A stretch of 58,393 bases of DNA. Origin: an uncultured Lewinella sp. Lineage in GTDB: Bacteria > Bacteroidota > Bacteroidia > Chitinophagales > Saprospiraceae. The notes beneath the pieces were generated by a model. That model saw only the letters and a list, made by a program, of their open reading frames with translations, was not told where the DNA came from and did not search any database. Positions 16,120 to 25,027 of this stretch are shown here, piece by piece. The translations under genes were made by a program, and so were the position numbers. Position 1 is the stretch's first letter. The number at the start of each line of letters is the position of its first letter. The stretch spans positions 1 to 58,393 of the forward strand of contig CAJXOS010000021.1 in the NCBI GenBank assembly GCA_913057725.1, written 5' to 3'.

Positions 16120-17621
16120 CGCTTGCGCCGTCCCTCTGATCTTAGCTGTCGGATGGGCTTGTCTTGAAGAATGCGATCTATCCAAAGAATTGCAATTTCA
16201 TCCAGTCCTGCTAATACCGGGCTGTTCAGCGCTTCAATCTTAGCTTTCAAGTTATTAAGTATTTCGCGTTCCTGTCGGAAGGAACTACTCTTTTGCAATT
16301 GCTGAATGGTACTGGACAGTAGTTTGTTGAAGTCGTTCAGATTGCTCTTGTCCAGACGTGCGAAATATCGATTTACGGAGCGGACGGTGTTTTCAATCTG
16401 TTCAAAATCTCCCAGGCAGTAGATGGCAAGCATGTAGATGATCTGGCTTACCTCATGAATATCCCGCCTTAAACCTTTGTTCTTCTTGAGCAGCGGCCGC
16501 AATCGCGTCAGCCAGTCAAGACACTCTTCAAAACGATCATTTAGGAACAGTAGTAGGATGGCGTTAAAGTGGATGTTCAGCCGAGAGCTGGGGGAGATAT
16601 CGTAGTTCTTTAACCCCTTTGCCACGTTTTCCAATGGCACATCGATGGACTCCTTCGGAGCATTCAGTAGGTAGATGAGTTCGTAAATCGAAATGCGTTC
16701 AAACAGAAAGGTCTTACCCTGGTAATTCGGAGCTTCGTGTGCCTTCAACTCCTCTAGCAGTTGCGGGAGCGTATCGAGGAGCTCAGTTTTGCGGAAGGTA
16801 GCCGAAAGCAGATTCGAGAAATCACCAACGTACAAGGAGAAGTGCTCCGAAATGAGTCGCTCTTGATTCCGCCATGTGCCAATCGTTTCCTGTAACTGTT
16901 CGTAGACGCGATCTTCATCGCCTTTCAATCGGAAATAAAGTGCCAGGAATCGGTGCAACCTCCATTTGGCATGGAAAGAATCTATATGCTCCGGTTCTAA
17001 GGCTAAGACTGGTTCATACTCCGCTGTAATTTTATTGATCTCTTCTTCTGCCAAACGCTGAGGATAACGAAGAACATCAATGGATAACAAGTCATAGCTA
17101 TCATGCAGCCCCATCTCCTGTTGAAGCAGCTGAATATGCTTTTCTTTCTCCGCGATGAGCTCCTTTACTCGATCACTGTAGTTTTTGTCTAAGTACCGTT
17201 TAATCAAGTCTCGTTGACGCAAGTTGATCTCCAGTACCGATAAGTGATCATCTAGCTCCAGTGCCAAGCTCTTTGCCTCCTCTAATCGGTTCTCTGCTTG
17301 TTCAAGGAGTTTTCGTTCAAAGAGGATTTTGGCGTCGGTCAACAACTCCTTAATGCGCGTTTTGTAGGACTTCTTACTCTGATAGTCACGCATGGCGCGC
17401 AGGATAGCCTCGTAGAGGCGAGCCTTGTCATCACCGAGTTTTTTGCCGAACTCCTTCTTGAGAGGCCCTTCACTGTATTCCTCTTGCTGGTTGATGGCCT
17501 GGAATAGCGCCAGGTAGCGACTATTCTTACGTCCGCTCTTCTGAGCATCCAGCGTGAAGTAGCGCTTCTCGGATTTGGACAGCGATTTTATCAGATAAAA
17601 AAGATGGTCTTTGCCGCGCAT
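16116..17621 (-). CDS. Large alpha-helical protein of unknown function (paralog of 54725-56290)
   Basis: 501 residues, almost wholly helical and rich in Leu, Glu, Lys and Arg, with no signal peptide or membrane segment. It resembles a TPR or solenoid protein, and a coiled-coil-like stretch covers about 85-135. Its N-terminal pattern (LIKSLSKSEKRYF, then a YLALFQAI segment and an LKKEF segment) matches the protein at 54725-56290 (LIVSLTRAEKRHF, FLQLFDHL), so the two are distant paralogs. Family function is unknown to me. It ends 5 bp before the downstream convergent boundary and starts 5 bp from the OmpA stop on the same strand, suggesting it is co-transcribed downstream of the OmpA lipoprotein. 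Confidence 0.8.
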   Translation of the reverse strand: MRGKDHLFYLIKSLSKSEKRYFTLDAQKSGRKNSRYLALFQAINQQEEYSEGPLKKEFGKKLGDDKARLYEAILRAMRDYQSKKSYKTRIKELLTDAKILFERKLLEQAENRLEEAKSLALELDDHLSVLEINLRQRDLIKRYLDKNYSDRVKELIAEKEKHIQLLQQEMGLHDSYDLLSIDVLRYPQRLAEEEINKITAEYEPVLALEPEHIDSFHAKWRLHRFLALYFRLKGDEDRVYEQLQETIGTWRNQERLISEHFSLYVGDFSNLLSATFRKTELLDTLPQLLEELKAHEAPNYQGKTFLFERISIYELIYLLNAPKESIDVPLENVAKGLKNYDISPSSRLNIHFNAILLLFLNDRFEECLDWLTRLRPLLKKNKGLRRDIHEVSQIIYMLAIYCLGDFEQIENTVRSVNRYFARLDKSNLNDFNKLLSSTIQQLQKSSSFRQEREILNNLKAKIEALNSPVLAGLDEIAILWIDRILQDKPIRQLRSEGRRKR

Positions 17622-17626
17622 ATGGA

Positions 17627-18625
17627 TTAGTTACCCAAGCCTTCCACGACCCGCAGGTAGCCTACTGGTACCTCAATGACCGTACGGCCATTTACAATCT
17701 GGGCCCGGGCATTTGTAGCAGGTACAATCGGTTGGTTGCTACCACTACCGGCAGGACGAACACGAGCAGCATCTACACCGAAGGTCGCGAGATCTCGCGC
17801 AACGGCAAGAGATCGCAACAAGCTCATCTCCCAGTCATAGTCGGGGTTGCTGCTAGGGTTGGTATGGCCAACAACGTGGATCATCAGATCTGGGTTGTCG
17901 CGTAGGACCACAGCAATTTGCTGTAGCGCTTGGCGGCCCTTCCAGTGTACACCGTTGGTTTCTCCTTGCGGGAAAAGTAAAGCTTGGTTGAGGGTCAATA
18001 CTACACCCTCAGCATTAGTCGCAATTCCCACTTCATCTTCCGGGAAGCCTACCAACACTCGTTGGAAGTAGTTGACGAGTGCATCTCTTTGCTGATCCAG
18101 GTTTGCCTTCTCGCTGGCCAGCTGTTGGTAGCGAGGATCAGGAGTATTGTAACCAGTAGGCGTGTTGCCATAGGCACCACGGGCTTCTAACCTTTGCAGT
18201 TCCGCATCACGGGTACGAAGCTGTGATTCCATCTGAGTTAGCGAGCGCTCCTTACGGTCAAGTTCGTCTTGGCGTAGTGAAAGCTCCTGCTCCAGAACCT
18301 GGGTTTCGTAACTAGTGGTTGCCAATACCTTTTGGTTGTCGCCAACCAGGCTGTTATATCGAGCTACTACATCTTGGTAGTTGCGGTTGAGGCTAATGTT
18401 GGTAGCTGTGAGGCGCTCTAAGTCTCGCGTCAGCGATTGATAATCTGCCTGCGTCTGATTGTTTTCGCCCTGCAGTTGTTGATTGGCTGCCCGAATACTA
18501 TCGGTGGCTAGTGCCTCTCCTTTGTAGTAGTCGAGCGTTTGCTCTAATTCTGCATACTGCTGTTGACTAACACAAGAGAAAGCTAATAGAATGGATAGAG
18601 TGGCGAAAAGCGTTAATAATTTCAT
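17627..18625 (-). CDS. OmpA-family lipoprotein with coiled coil
   Basis: 332 residues: lipoprotein signal peptide (LLAFSC, Cys18 as lipidation site), a long coiled coil (about 22-150, Gln/Leu/Asn-rich heptads), and a C-terminal OmpA-like peptidoglycan-binding domain (about 205-330). The latter has MIHVVGHTNPSSNPDYDWEMSLLRSLAVARDL and a late VPVGYLRV strand. It likely anchors the outer membrane to peptidoglycan. The order coiled coil then OmpA domain is typical of stalk-like tethers. Divergent from the cohesin-like lipoprotein gene. The upstream gap holds an inverted repeat (18685-18736). Confidence 0.9.
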   Translation of the reverse strand: MKLLTLFATLSILLAFSCVSQQQYAELEQTLDYYKGEALATDSIRAANQQLQGENNQTQADYQSLTRDLERLTATNISLNRNYQDVVARYNSLVGDNQKVLATTSYETQVLEQELSLRQDELDRKERSLTQMESQLRTRDAELQRLEARGAYGNTPTGYNTPDPRYQQLASEKANLDQQRDALVNYFQRVLVGFPEDEVGIATNAEGVVLTLNQALLFPQGETNGVHWKGRQALQQIAVVLRDNPDLMIHVVGHTNPSSNPDYDWEMSLLRSLAVARDLATFGVDAARVRPAGSGSNQPIVPATNARAQIVNGRTVIEVPVGYLRVVEGLGN

Positions 18626-18684
18626 AGGAAGCTATACTAGGTTTACACGGTGCCTGTTTTTGGGCGGCCAGCCGCTATGCTGTA

Positions 18685-18736
18685 GTTATACTGCTGCGCG
18701 GCTATCCGTAGGCGGTAATTCCGTTCGCAGTATAAC
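18685..18736. repeat. Inverted repeat between divergent lipoprotein genes
   Basis: GTTATACTGC (18685-18694) and its exact complement GCAGTATAAC (18727-18736), spaced 32 bp. The repeat lies between the divergent OmpA and cohesin-like genes. It could be an operator for either promoter or a cruciform. Nothing else identifies a regulator. Confidence 0.5.
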
Positions 18737-18765
18737 GAAATTAGCATTATGTAGCAAATTCCCCT

Positions 18766-18773
18766 TACTTTTG
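18766..18773 (+). promoter_or_regulatory. Minus-7 box (TACTTTTG) of the cohesin-like lipoprotein gene
   Basis: Exact TAnnTTTG match, 20 bp before the ATG at 18794. A TTAG sequence 21 bp upstream could serve as a weak -33 element. Confidence 0.5.
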
Positions 18774-18793
18774 CCCCGCAAAAATGGCTATAG

Positions 18794-19405
18794 ATGATGT
18801 TCCTTCGCTTGTTATTATTGGGCTTAACCGCTGGCCTGCTTTTCGATTGCAGCGGTGATCAAGATCTACGAGATAGAGCAAAGGCCGAGGCTGAGCAACT
18901 TGCTCAACAAACGGCTAGTACTCCAGCGGCTCCTGCAAATGAACCGACTGCAACTCCAGGTACAACGCCTGCCACTACTGGCGAAACTTTGACGCTGGTT
19001 CTTGGTAATGCTGAAGTTGGTGCTGGTGAGGAGGCTTGCCTGCCGATCACAGCAACCGGTTTCAATGATTTGATTGGCTTGCAGTTTTCCATCCGCTGGG
19101 ACCGAGATGAATTGAAATACACAGCTATCCGCAATATGGAACTTCCCGATTTAGGGCAGCAGAATTTCGGTGATACCCACAACGAGCTCGGAGTAGTTGC
19201 GCTCAGCTGGATACATCAAACCCTGCAAGGTGTGAGTCTACCCGCTGATAGTCATCTCTTTGATATCTGTTTCGTTCCACAAACAGCTAGTGGCTCCAAG
19301 GTTGAGGTGCGTTTTGAGCCTAAACCTGTCGTTTACGAGGTGATCAATGTGCGCGAAGAGCTGCTGCAGTTCTCTGGCGTGAACGGACAGATCAACGTAA
19401 AATAG
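18794..19405 (+). CDS. Cohesin-domain-like lipoprotein
   Basis: 203 residues: lipoprotein-like N-terminus (MMFLRLLLLGLTAGLLFDCSG, Cys19), an Ala/Thr/Pro-rich linker (about 30-65) and a C-terminal cohesin-like beta sandwich (about 67-203). The latter is recognisable by VGAGEEACLPITATGFNDLIGLQFSIRWD, a segment around LSWIHQTLQGVSLPADSHLFDICF, and FEPKPVVYEV. Cohesin-like domains mediate protein-protein contact. No dockerin partner was seen in the window. ATG at 18794 or 18797. The lipobox is atypical (FDC), so lipidation is likely but not certain. Confidence 0.75.
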   Translation: MMFLRLLLLGLTAGLLFDCSGDQDLRDRAKAEAEQLAQQTASTPAAPANEPTATPGTTPATTGETLTLVLGNAEVGAGEEACLPITATGFNDLIGLQFSIRWDRDELKYTAIRNMELPDLGQQNFGDTHNELGVVALSWIHQTLQGVSLPADSHLFDICFVPQTASGSKVEVRFEPKPVVYEVINVREELLQFSGVNGQINVK

Positions 19406-19496
19406 AAGAGCCCTCTCCGCTGCTCCAGCGAATCGGACTCTCCCGTCTCCTACAATGCGAGTGATATATTATTGTTTAGGCAGAGCCTAACGCTTG

Positions 19497-20627
19497 TTAG
19501 TTCACGTCTTTGCCCTCCTTGAGGCTGGCGATCATGCTAGTCAAGCTATCTTTATTGAGTTGGTCTGGAGCCTGAGTCAGAGCGATCTCTGCATGTTTCA
19601 CTGCTGCTTCGTATTGCCCAGTGGCACTCAGGCCTCTTGCCATACCTACTTCGGTTGGCCAAGCTCCTTCAAAGCGCTTGTGGTTCGCCTTGAAAATTGC
19701 CAGGGCCATTTCCGCATCACCCTGAGCAATCATCTGTCTGCCCATACCATGAATTTGGAAGGAGTTTGCCGAAGGGTGCTCGATAGCGGTATTAATATTG
19801 GCTTGAGCTTCCTCTTTTTCACCGAGGGCGTACTGGATCTGTCCTTTAGTGCTCAGTGTGGTGAAGTTCTCCTGACCAATAAACGGCAGTGATACGGCAT
19901 TCTCGGCCCAAGTCAGTGCTTCTTCTAAATTGGTGTTGTTCTGTAGGCAGAAAGTGGCTGCTTGATTCCAGCCTTGCCAATTGAAGCCCGCATTGTTCTC
20001 CAACTCTTGGCGGAGATTTGCCAGATATACCTCATTCATATCCGGCACGCTAATTTTGAAGGGGATTTTCTTGTTTTCCCACATCAATGCCAGGGTGCAT
20101 TCTTCCGCTTGGCGGTCTGTGAACTCATAGGTCAACCATTCGTGAAACTCACTGTCTTCAGGGGCAGCGGTGACGCGTAACGCATCTTCATTTTCCTTGT
20201 AGAAATAGCTTCCCCAAGCCGTACTGTTGTTAGAAAAGATTAAAGTCCATGGACCGCTCTCTTCTACGATCATGTGCAAGCCGTAGGTGCCGGCGGCAAG
20301 TGGCTGTCCTTGTATTTCCACATCGTGGGAGAAAGAAATGGTGGTGTTCTCATTAGAGCCTGCTCTCCATGGAGAAGGATTGCGCAGGCCAAAGCCTAAA
20401 TCAGTGAGTCCGTATGGAATTAATTGCCCCCAGATTTGGCCAGTACGATCTTGCCCGTTCGGGGCGGTGACGTCAGGGCTGGAATAATTGACCGTTACGT
20501 GTACCAAGGAGCCGATGTATTGAGTCACAATGGAACGTTGGTTACCGCCACTTGGCGGAAGGGTAACGGACTGGGCGGTAAGACTACAAGTAATGAGAAG
20601 GGTGGTTAGTACATAAAGTAAACGCAT
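19497..20627 (-). CDS. DUF2911 secreted protein with TPR tail
   Basis: 376 residues: signal peptide (1-19, SLTAQS), a DUF2911 domain (about 25-190) with the family patterns YSSPDVTAPNGQDRTGQIWG and LAAGTYGLHMIVE, and a helical TPR-like C-terminal half (about 200-370, repeats around LEEALTWAENAV and AMALAIF-type helices). DUF2911 has no established function and is common in secreted Bacteroidetes proteins. It probably acts in the periplasm. The small palindrome TTAGGC/GCCTAA at 19476-19490 just past the stop could be a weak terminator. The gene stands alone. Confidence 0.85.
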   Translation of the reverse strand: MRLLYVLTTLLITCSLTAQSVTLPPSGGNQRSIVTQYIGSLVHVTVNYSSPDVTAPNGQDRTGQIWGQLIPYGLTDLGFGLRNPSPWRAGSNENTTISFSHDVEIQGQPLAAGTYGLHMIVEESGPWTLIFSNNSTAWGSYFYKENEDALRVTAAPEDSEFHEWLTYEFTDRQAEECTLALMWENKKIPFKISVPDMNEVYLANLRQELENNAGFNWQGWNQAATFCLQNNTNLEEALTWAENAVSLPFIGQENFTTLSTKGQIQYALGEKEEAQANINTAIEHPSANSFQIHGMGRQMIAQGDAEMALAIFKANHKRFEGAWPTEVGMARGLSATGQYEAAVKHAEIALTQAPDQLNKDSLTSMIASLKEGKDVN

Positions 20628-20990
20628 AGGTTTGGTTTTGATAAAACAAGTCGGTGTGAATAATTAGAGAGCCTTGCTGAAGGCCAAGCCTCCAGTTGCA
20701 CTCCCTTAGGAATATCTTACGGGTGATAGGTATGTGCCACTGTTGTTGGTATATGGTGATTTTGTGATTTCTTTTTCCAATTTAAAGACAATGGATACAG
20801 TCTGCCGAGAAAGGCAACGAACTGACCGGATAAAGCAGTACTATCGCCGCTGACTGCTATGGGCTTCCACTCGGTGATTCCTAAGCGGCAGCCTCATTCC
20901 TATTTATAGGTGGATTGTGTATCTTCGGCGATGCCATTCTTCAGTGAAGGCGTTATGAGGACGTCTAACTAGAAGAATGAGGAGCTCATC
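20628..20990. other. Noncoding interval, no gene seen
   Basis: About 360 bp between the divergent DUF2911 and NUDIX genes. It holds only short palindromes, for example GCAGT/ACTGC around 20837-20860 and GCCTT/AAGGC near 20671-20684, and a degenerate -7-like TATCTTCG near 20920. I see no convincing open reading frame, RNA gene or repeat. Confidence 0.5.
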
Positions 20991-21548
20991 ATGAAGTATT
21001 GTAGCAATTGTGGGGCGCCAAATCCCGTCCTTGAAATACCCGAAGGTGACACGCGACCTCGTTACGTTTGTAAGCGTTGTCACACTATTCATTATTCCAA
21101 TCCTAATGTTGTTGCCGGCTGCCTTCCGCTTTGGAAGGGGCAAGTCTTGTTGTGCCGACGAGCTATCCCTCCCAGAGAAGGCTATTGGAATGTTCCAAGC
21201 GGCTATTTAGAGAATGGTGAGACGGTGGAAGAAGGTGCTATGCGAGAAGTGTGGGAAGAGGCCGAAGCCCGTGTCGAGATTCTTGGCGTGCATGCGCTTT
21301 ATAGTTTACCGCATATCAATCAGATTTATATTCATTTCCTGGCAGAATTGAAGGACGGTGCTTTTGGGATTGGGCCCGAAAGCTCAGAATGCCGGTTGTT
21401 TAAGGAAGAAGAAATTCCCTGGGACGAAATAGCCTTTACCTCATCCGTCTTTTCCTTACGTCGCTTTTTTGCTGATCGTAAAGCAGGAACACGGAAAACT
21501 CACCTTGGGGCCTATCTACATGATCATAAAAAAGACCCATCAAAATAG
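20991..21548 (+). CDS. NUDIX hydrolase with N-terminal zinc ribbon
   Basis: 185 residues: zinc ribbon CSNCGAP and CKRCHT (Cys4, Cys7, Cys27, Cys30), then a NUDIX domain with box GYLENGETVEEGAMREVWEE. The box keeps Gly, Glu and the catalytic REVWEE core. The late glycine is replaced (EEAEA), as in relatives of the NADH-pyrophosphatase-like zinc-ribbon group. It likely hydrolyses a nucleoside diphosphate-linked compound such as ADP-ribose, NADH or FAD. The exact substrate is unknown. The 3' end overlaps the convergent cytidine deaminase gene by 25 bp. Confidence 0.88.
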   Translation: MKYCSNCGAPNPVLEIPEGDTRPRYVCKRCHTIHYSNPNVVAGCLPLWKGQVLLCRRAIPPREGYWNVPSGYLENGETVEEGAMREVWEEAEARVEILGVHALYSLPHINQIYIHFLAELKDGAFGIGPESSECRLFKEEEIPWDEIAFTSSVFSLRRFFADRKAGTRKTHLGAYLHDHKKDPSK

Positions 21549-22012
21549 AAGGGTAGTAGGACCTTCGCTGAGGAGAGTACATATACGGGGCCGGTTTCGC
21601 CTTGAAGCAATATTTGAATATTCCCCTTTTGCTTGCCTTCTGTTTCCACAAGTACCTGACGGCATGCTCCGCAAGGTGCCGCAGGCTCTTCTACTGGTCG
21701 TTCAGGGTTGCGTACCCGGATAGCCATCTGTTTGACAATGCTGTCTGGCTTAGTTGATACTACAGCCGCAAGGGTAGTCCGTTCAGCACAAAGGCACATA
21801 GGATAAGCCGCATTTTCAAAGTTGCCTCCACTAAGGATTTCACCATTGTCTAAACGTACAGCCGCACCTACATGGAAGTTGGAATACGGTGCATATGCTT
21901 TGTCCAGGGCTAGTTCCGCTTCTCTTAACAGCTCTTGCTGATCTTCCGGTAATTCGTCTGCACTAGTGTAGACTTGCCACTTTACCGCCATAGATTTTTC
22001 CAGTCCTGCCAT
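21524..22012 (-). CDS. cdd: Cytidine deaminase
   Basis: 162 residues from the ATG at 22012, with a later ATG at 21991 (MAVKWQ) as an equally reasonable start. Signature residues: AYAPYSNFHVGAAV, the catalytic CAERTTLAA (zinc Cys and Glu) and PCGACRQ (two zinc Cys). It deaminates cytidine and deoxycytidine to uridine and deoxyuridine for pyrimidine salvage. A TACCTTTG -7 box lies 60 bp upstream. Confidence 0.93.
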   Translation of the reverse strand: MAGLEKSMAVKWQVYTSADELPEDQQELLREAELALDKAYAPYSNFHVGAAVRLDNGEILSGGNFENAAYPMCLCAERTTLAAVVSTKPDSIVKQMAIRVRNPERPVEEPAAPCGACRQVLVETEGKQKGNIQILLQGETGPVYVLSSAKVLLPFYFDGSFL

Positions 22013-22071
22013 ATGCAATTGCTTTAGTTTCTACTATTAAGCCTGCGTTAAATCCTACCTTGACTTAGCGT

Positions 22072-22079
22072 CAAAGGTA
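22072..22079 (-). promoter_or_regulatory. Minus-7 box of cdd, within an imperfect palindrome
   Basis: TACCTTTG on the minus strand, an exact TAnnTTTG match about 60 bp upstream of cdd. It is part of an imperfect palindrome at 22057-22079 (CCTTGAC/GTCAAAGG around a 5-base centre), which may be an operator. Confidence 0.45.
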
Positions 22080-22273
22080 AACTAAGTAACTGTTTTAAGA
22101 CTAAAGATATTATCTTGCCGCCGTATAGGAATGACACCAAAACCTTCTTGTTGGTTTTCAATGGTTTGTCGATTTTTGCACAAATCTTTTGAAAATAAAC
22201 AACGGTTGGCCATACTAGGTCGACTCATTTACAAGTTAAAGGTGCCGCATTAGTAAGAAATCAAGCTCAACGT

Positions 22274-23608
22274 ATGAAAAGTATTCTAATCATTGGTGCC
22301 GGACGATCTTCTGGTGCGTTGATTAACTATGTACTGGAAAAAGCCCAGGAGAAGGGGTGGTTCGTAACGGTAGCTGATGCTGATCCAGCACTAGCCGAAG
22401 CCAAGGTGAATGGCCATCCGAATGGCCGTCCAGCATGGCTGGATGTTCATAAGGTGAATGACCGAAAGGAACTGATTGGCCGCGCAGATGTCGTGGTTTC
22501 CTTACTGCCAGCCCATCTACATGTAGAGGTAGCTCAAGATTGCATCAAGTTGCATAAGCACTTGATCACTGCTTCCTACGTGTCCAAAGAGATGTATAGC
22601 CTTGGAGATGAGGTCAGAGACCGTGAACTCATTTTTATGGGTGAAATGGGCTTGGATCCGGGAATCGATCATATGTCTGCGATGCAGAAGATCGATGAGA
22701 TCAAGGATAAGGGTGGTAAGCTGCTATCGTTCCGCTCTTACACCGGCGGTTTGGTGGCTCCGGAAAGCGATACCAATCCATGGCATTATAAGTTTACCTG
22801 GAATCCTCGCAATGTAGTCCTGGCGGGGCAAGGTACGGCTCAGTACCTCTATAAAAAGAAGTTCAAGTTTATCCCTTACAACCGACTCTTCCGGAAGACT
22901 TGGGATATTGAGGTGCCAGGAATGGGCCCATTTGAAGTTTATGCCAACCGAGACAGCCTCCTGTACCGAGAACAGTATGGCTTGAAAGATATTCCATCGA
23001 TTTTGCGTGGAACCATTCGTTATCCTGGCTACTGTGCGGCTTGGGACGCCCTCATTAAGATCGGTTTGACGGATGCGGACTTTCCTATTCTGGACAGCGG
23101 AAAGCTTACTTATCACTCTTTGATGGAGGCTTTTGCACCAGAAGGGACAGGTTCTGTAAAAGACCGTATCGCTGCTTTGTTGCGCCAAGAGCCTGACTCT
23201 GAGGTAATGCAAAAGCTCGAGTGGTTAGGTTTGTTTAGCAAACGCAAGATTGGTCTGGAGAACGCTACGCCTGCTCTGATTCTTGAGAATCTACTCCTCC
23301 AAAAGTGGAACCTTGAACCAGAGGACAAGGATATGATTATCATGCAACATGAGTTCGACTATGTTTTGAATGGTAAAAAACATCGACTCATTTCGTCCAT
23401 GGTGATGAAAGGCAATGGCGAGCATGATACGGCCATGTCTCGTCTGGTAGGTTTACCGATGGGTATTTTCGTAAACTTGATCTCCGAAGGGAAAATCAAG
23501 TCGACGGGAGTGCAAATTCCGGTGATGCGCGAAGTGTATGAGCCAGTGTTGGAAGAGCTCAAGGCCTATGGTGTGAGTTTTGAGGAACACGAAGAGATCA
23601 TCAAATAG
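22274..23608 (+). CDS. Saccharopine dehydrogenase (L-glutamate-forming, LYS9-like)
   Basis: 444 residues: Rossmann motif IIGAGRSSGAL (6-16), DADPALAEAK, VVSLLPAHLHVEVA and the catalytic-domain segment GLDPGIDHMSAM, then the C-terminal domain ending with the family pattern around MQHEFDYV, MSRLVGLPMGI and TGVQIPVMREVYEPVL. The family interconverts saccharopine with glutamate and aminoadipate semialdehyde in lysine metabolism, using NADP. No lysine-ketoglutarate reductase gene is adjacent, so the physiological pathway is uncertain. It is followed 5 bp later by the membrane flippase gene, probably in one transcript. Confidence 0.86.
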   Translation: MKSILIIGAGRSSGALINYVLEKAQEKGWFVTVADADPALAEAKVNGHPNGRPAWLDVHKVNDRKELIGRADVVVSLLPAHLHVEVAQDCIKLHKHLITASYVSKEMYSLGDEVRDRELIFMGEMGLDPGIDHMSAMQKIDEIKDKGGKLLSFRSYTGGLVAPESDTNPWHYKFTWNPRNVVLAGQGTAQYLYKKKFKFIPYNRLFRKTWDIEVPGMGPFEVYANRDSLLYREQYGLKDIPSILRGTIRYPGYCAAWDALIKIGLTDADFPILDSGKLTYHSLMEAFAPEGTGSVKDRIAALLRQEPDSEVMQKLEWLGLFSKRKIGLENATPALILENLLLQKWNLEPEDKDMIIMQHEFDYVLNGKKHRLISSMVMKGNGEHDTAMSRLVGLPMGIFVNLISEGKIKSTGVQIPVMREVYEPVLEELKAYGVSFEEHEEIIK

Positions 23609-23613
23609 GTTGT

Positions 23614-24927
23614 GTGCGTTTGCCTAGCCGCATAGACGCCTGGTTGAGTAATGCACGTGCATTTCAGCTTTTTCAATTGCTACGGCAGGGTGGACTCATT
23701 GTAATTGCGATTGCGTTAGCGCATTCGGGCATAGGGCTCGAGCAGATCGGTTATTACGAGATGCTCACCTACTTAGGGTATCTCCTCACCTTCTTCTGGG
23801 TCAGTGGTTTCATGCAAGGCTTGCTAAGCCAGTATAACCGTTTGGGCATCCCTGAGCGGAAGCAACTAGTTTTCCAGGCTTTCATAGTATTTAATGGGGC
23901 AGCCTTGTTGCTGGCCCTGACCTTGGCTGTATTTGAGCCCCATTTACTTACGGCGCTTTTGCAGCAGCAGGAAGTACCTTATCTGTGGCTATTCCTTGCT
24001 TTCCTGCTCACCAATCTAGTTGCCAGTCTTCAGGAGCACTATTACCTGCTAGAGAAGCAAAAAGTAAGTCTGGTTGCTTACGGTGCAATTACTACTTTTC
24101 TGCAGGTAGCGGTAGTTGCTATTCCACCGCTGTTGGGATACTCTTTCCGCTGGAGTTTCATAGGATTAGCTATCCTAGGTGTCTCCAAGTGGGTTTGGTT
24201 GCTTAGGCATGTGTTTGTCTATGGTCGATGGCAATGGTCATCAGCTATCTTTAGAGATTGGTGGAAGATCTCCTGGCCATTGGGCTTGTATGCCTTGATA
24301 GCAGGCCTCAATCAATCTGCTGGGCCCTGGTTGGTAGGGCAGTTTTTTGCGGGTGACTCTACAGCTTTTGCTGTTTATAGATATGGCGCTCGTGAATTGC
24401 CATTGTTGTCCGCATTGGCAGGAGCGTTGAGTAGTGCCTTGATACCGGTGATCGCCAGCGATACAGAAACGGGCTTGCAGGAATTGAAAGTGGAGACAAA
24501 GCGTTTGTATCATCTCATATTTCCCATCAGCATTCTGCTCTTGCTGACGGCCCAATACTGGTTTCCTTTTGTTTTTGAAGCCAAGTTTGCAGATAGTGTG
24601 CCACTCTTCAACACATTTCTGTTACTTACCTGTGTGCATTTATTATTCGCACGGACTATTCTCGTAGCCTTGGATAACACCCGTTGGATTCCAGCCTTTG
24701 CTGTCGTAGAGTTAGTCTTACAATTATTTTTAGGCTACCTCTTGGCTCCCAAGTGGGGTTTGTTCGGAATTGCGCTAGCCGCTGTTGGGTCATTTGCCGT
24801 AGAAAAGATCGGTCTTATTCTGTTTCTACAGCGTCGTCATGGCATCCAATTGATTAGCTATACACCTTGGCGATGGTGGCTTTTTTACAGTGGTAGTTTA
24901 CTAGCGATTTTTCTATGGATGCGCTAA
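23614..24927 (+). CDS. Polysaccharide-flippase-like (MOP superfamily) membrane protein
   Basis: 437 residues with about 12 hydrophobic helices and an overall pattern of oligosaccharide flippases (MurJ/Wzx-like): an N-terminal LIVIAIALAHSGIGLEQIGYYEML and the QSAGPWLVGQFF helix. It probably moves a lipid-linked sugar across the inner membrane. The substrate is unknown, and there is no adjacent glycosyltransferase. The start is GTG at 23614, 5 bp after the saccharopine dehydrogenase stop. It runs on toward the carboxynorspermidine dehydrogenase gene. Confidence 0.78.
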   Translation: MRLPSRIDAWLSNARAFQLFQLLRQGGLIVIAIALAHSGIGLEQIGYYEMLTYLGYLLTFFWVSGFMQGLLSQYNRLGIPERKQLVFQAFIVFNGAALLLALTLAVFEPHLLTALLQQQEVPYLWLFLAFLLTNLVASLQEHYYLLEKQKVSLVAYGAITTFLQVAVVAIPPLLGYSFRWSFIGLAILGVSKWVWLLRHVFVYGRWQWSSAIFRDWWKISWPLGLYALIAGLNQSAGPWLVGQFFAGDSTAFAVYRYGARELPLLSALAGALSSALIPVIASDTETGLQELKVETKRLYHLIFPISILLLLTAQYWFPFVFEAKFADSVPLFNTFLLLTCVHLLFARTILVALDNTRWIPAFAVVELVLQLFLGYLLAPKWGLFGIALAAVGSFAVEKIGLILFLQRRHGIQLISYTPWRWWLFYSGSLLAIFLWMR

Positions 24928-25027
24928 CGCTTCTTCTCTTCCGCGCATGCTAATATTTCCTGGAGGTATATACAATTGCAAGGCAATTCAGTAGTTTTGC
25001 ATCCGCAAATAAAATCGAGTAAAAATC

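Noticed and set aside
20991..21548. NUDIX box as degenerate and inactive
   Set aside because: Only the last glycine of the box is changed. The catalytic REVWEE core is intact, and this substitution is known in the zinc-ribbon group.
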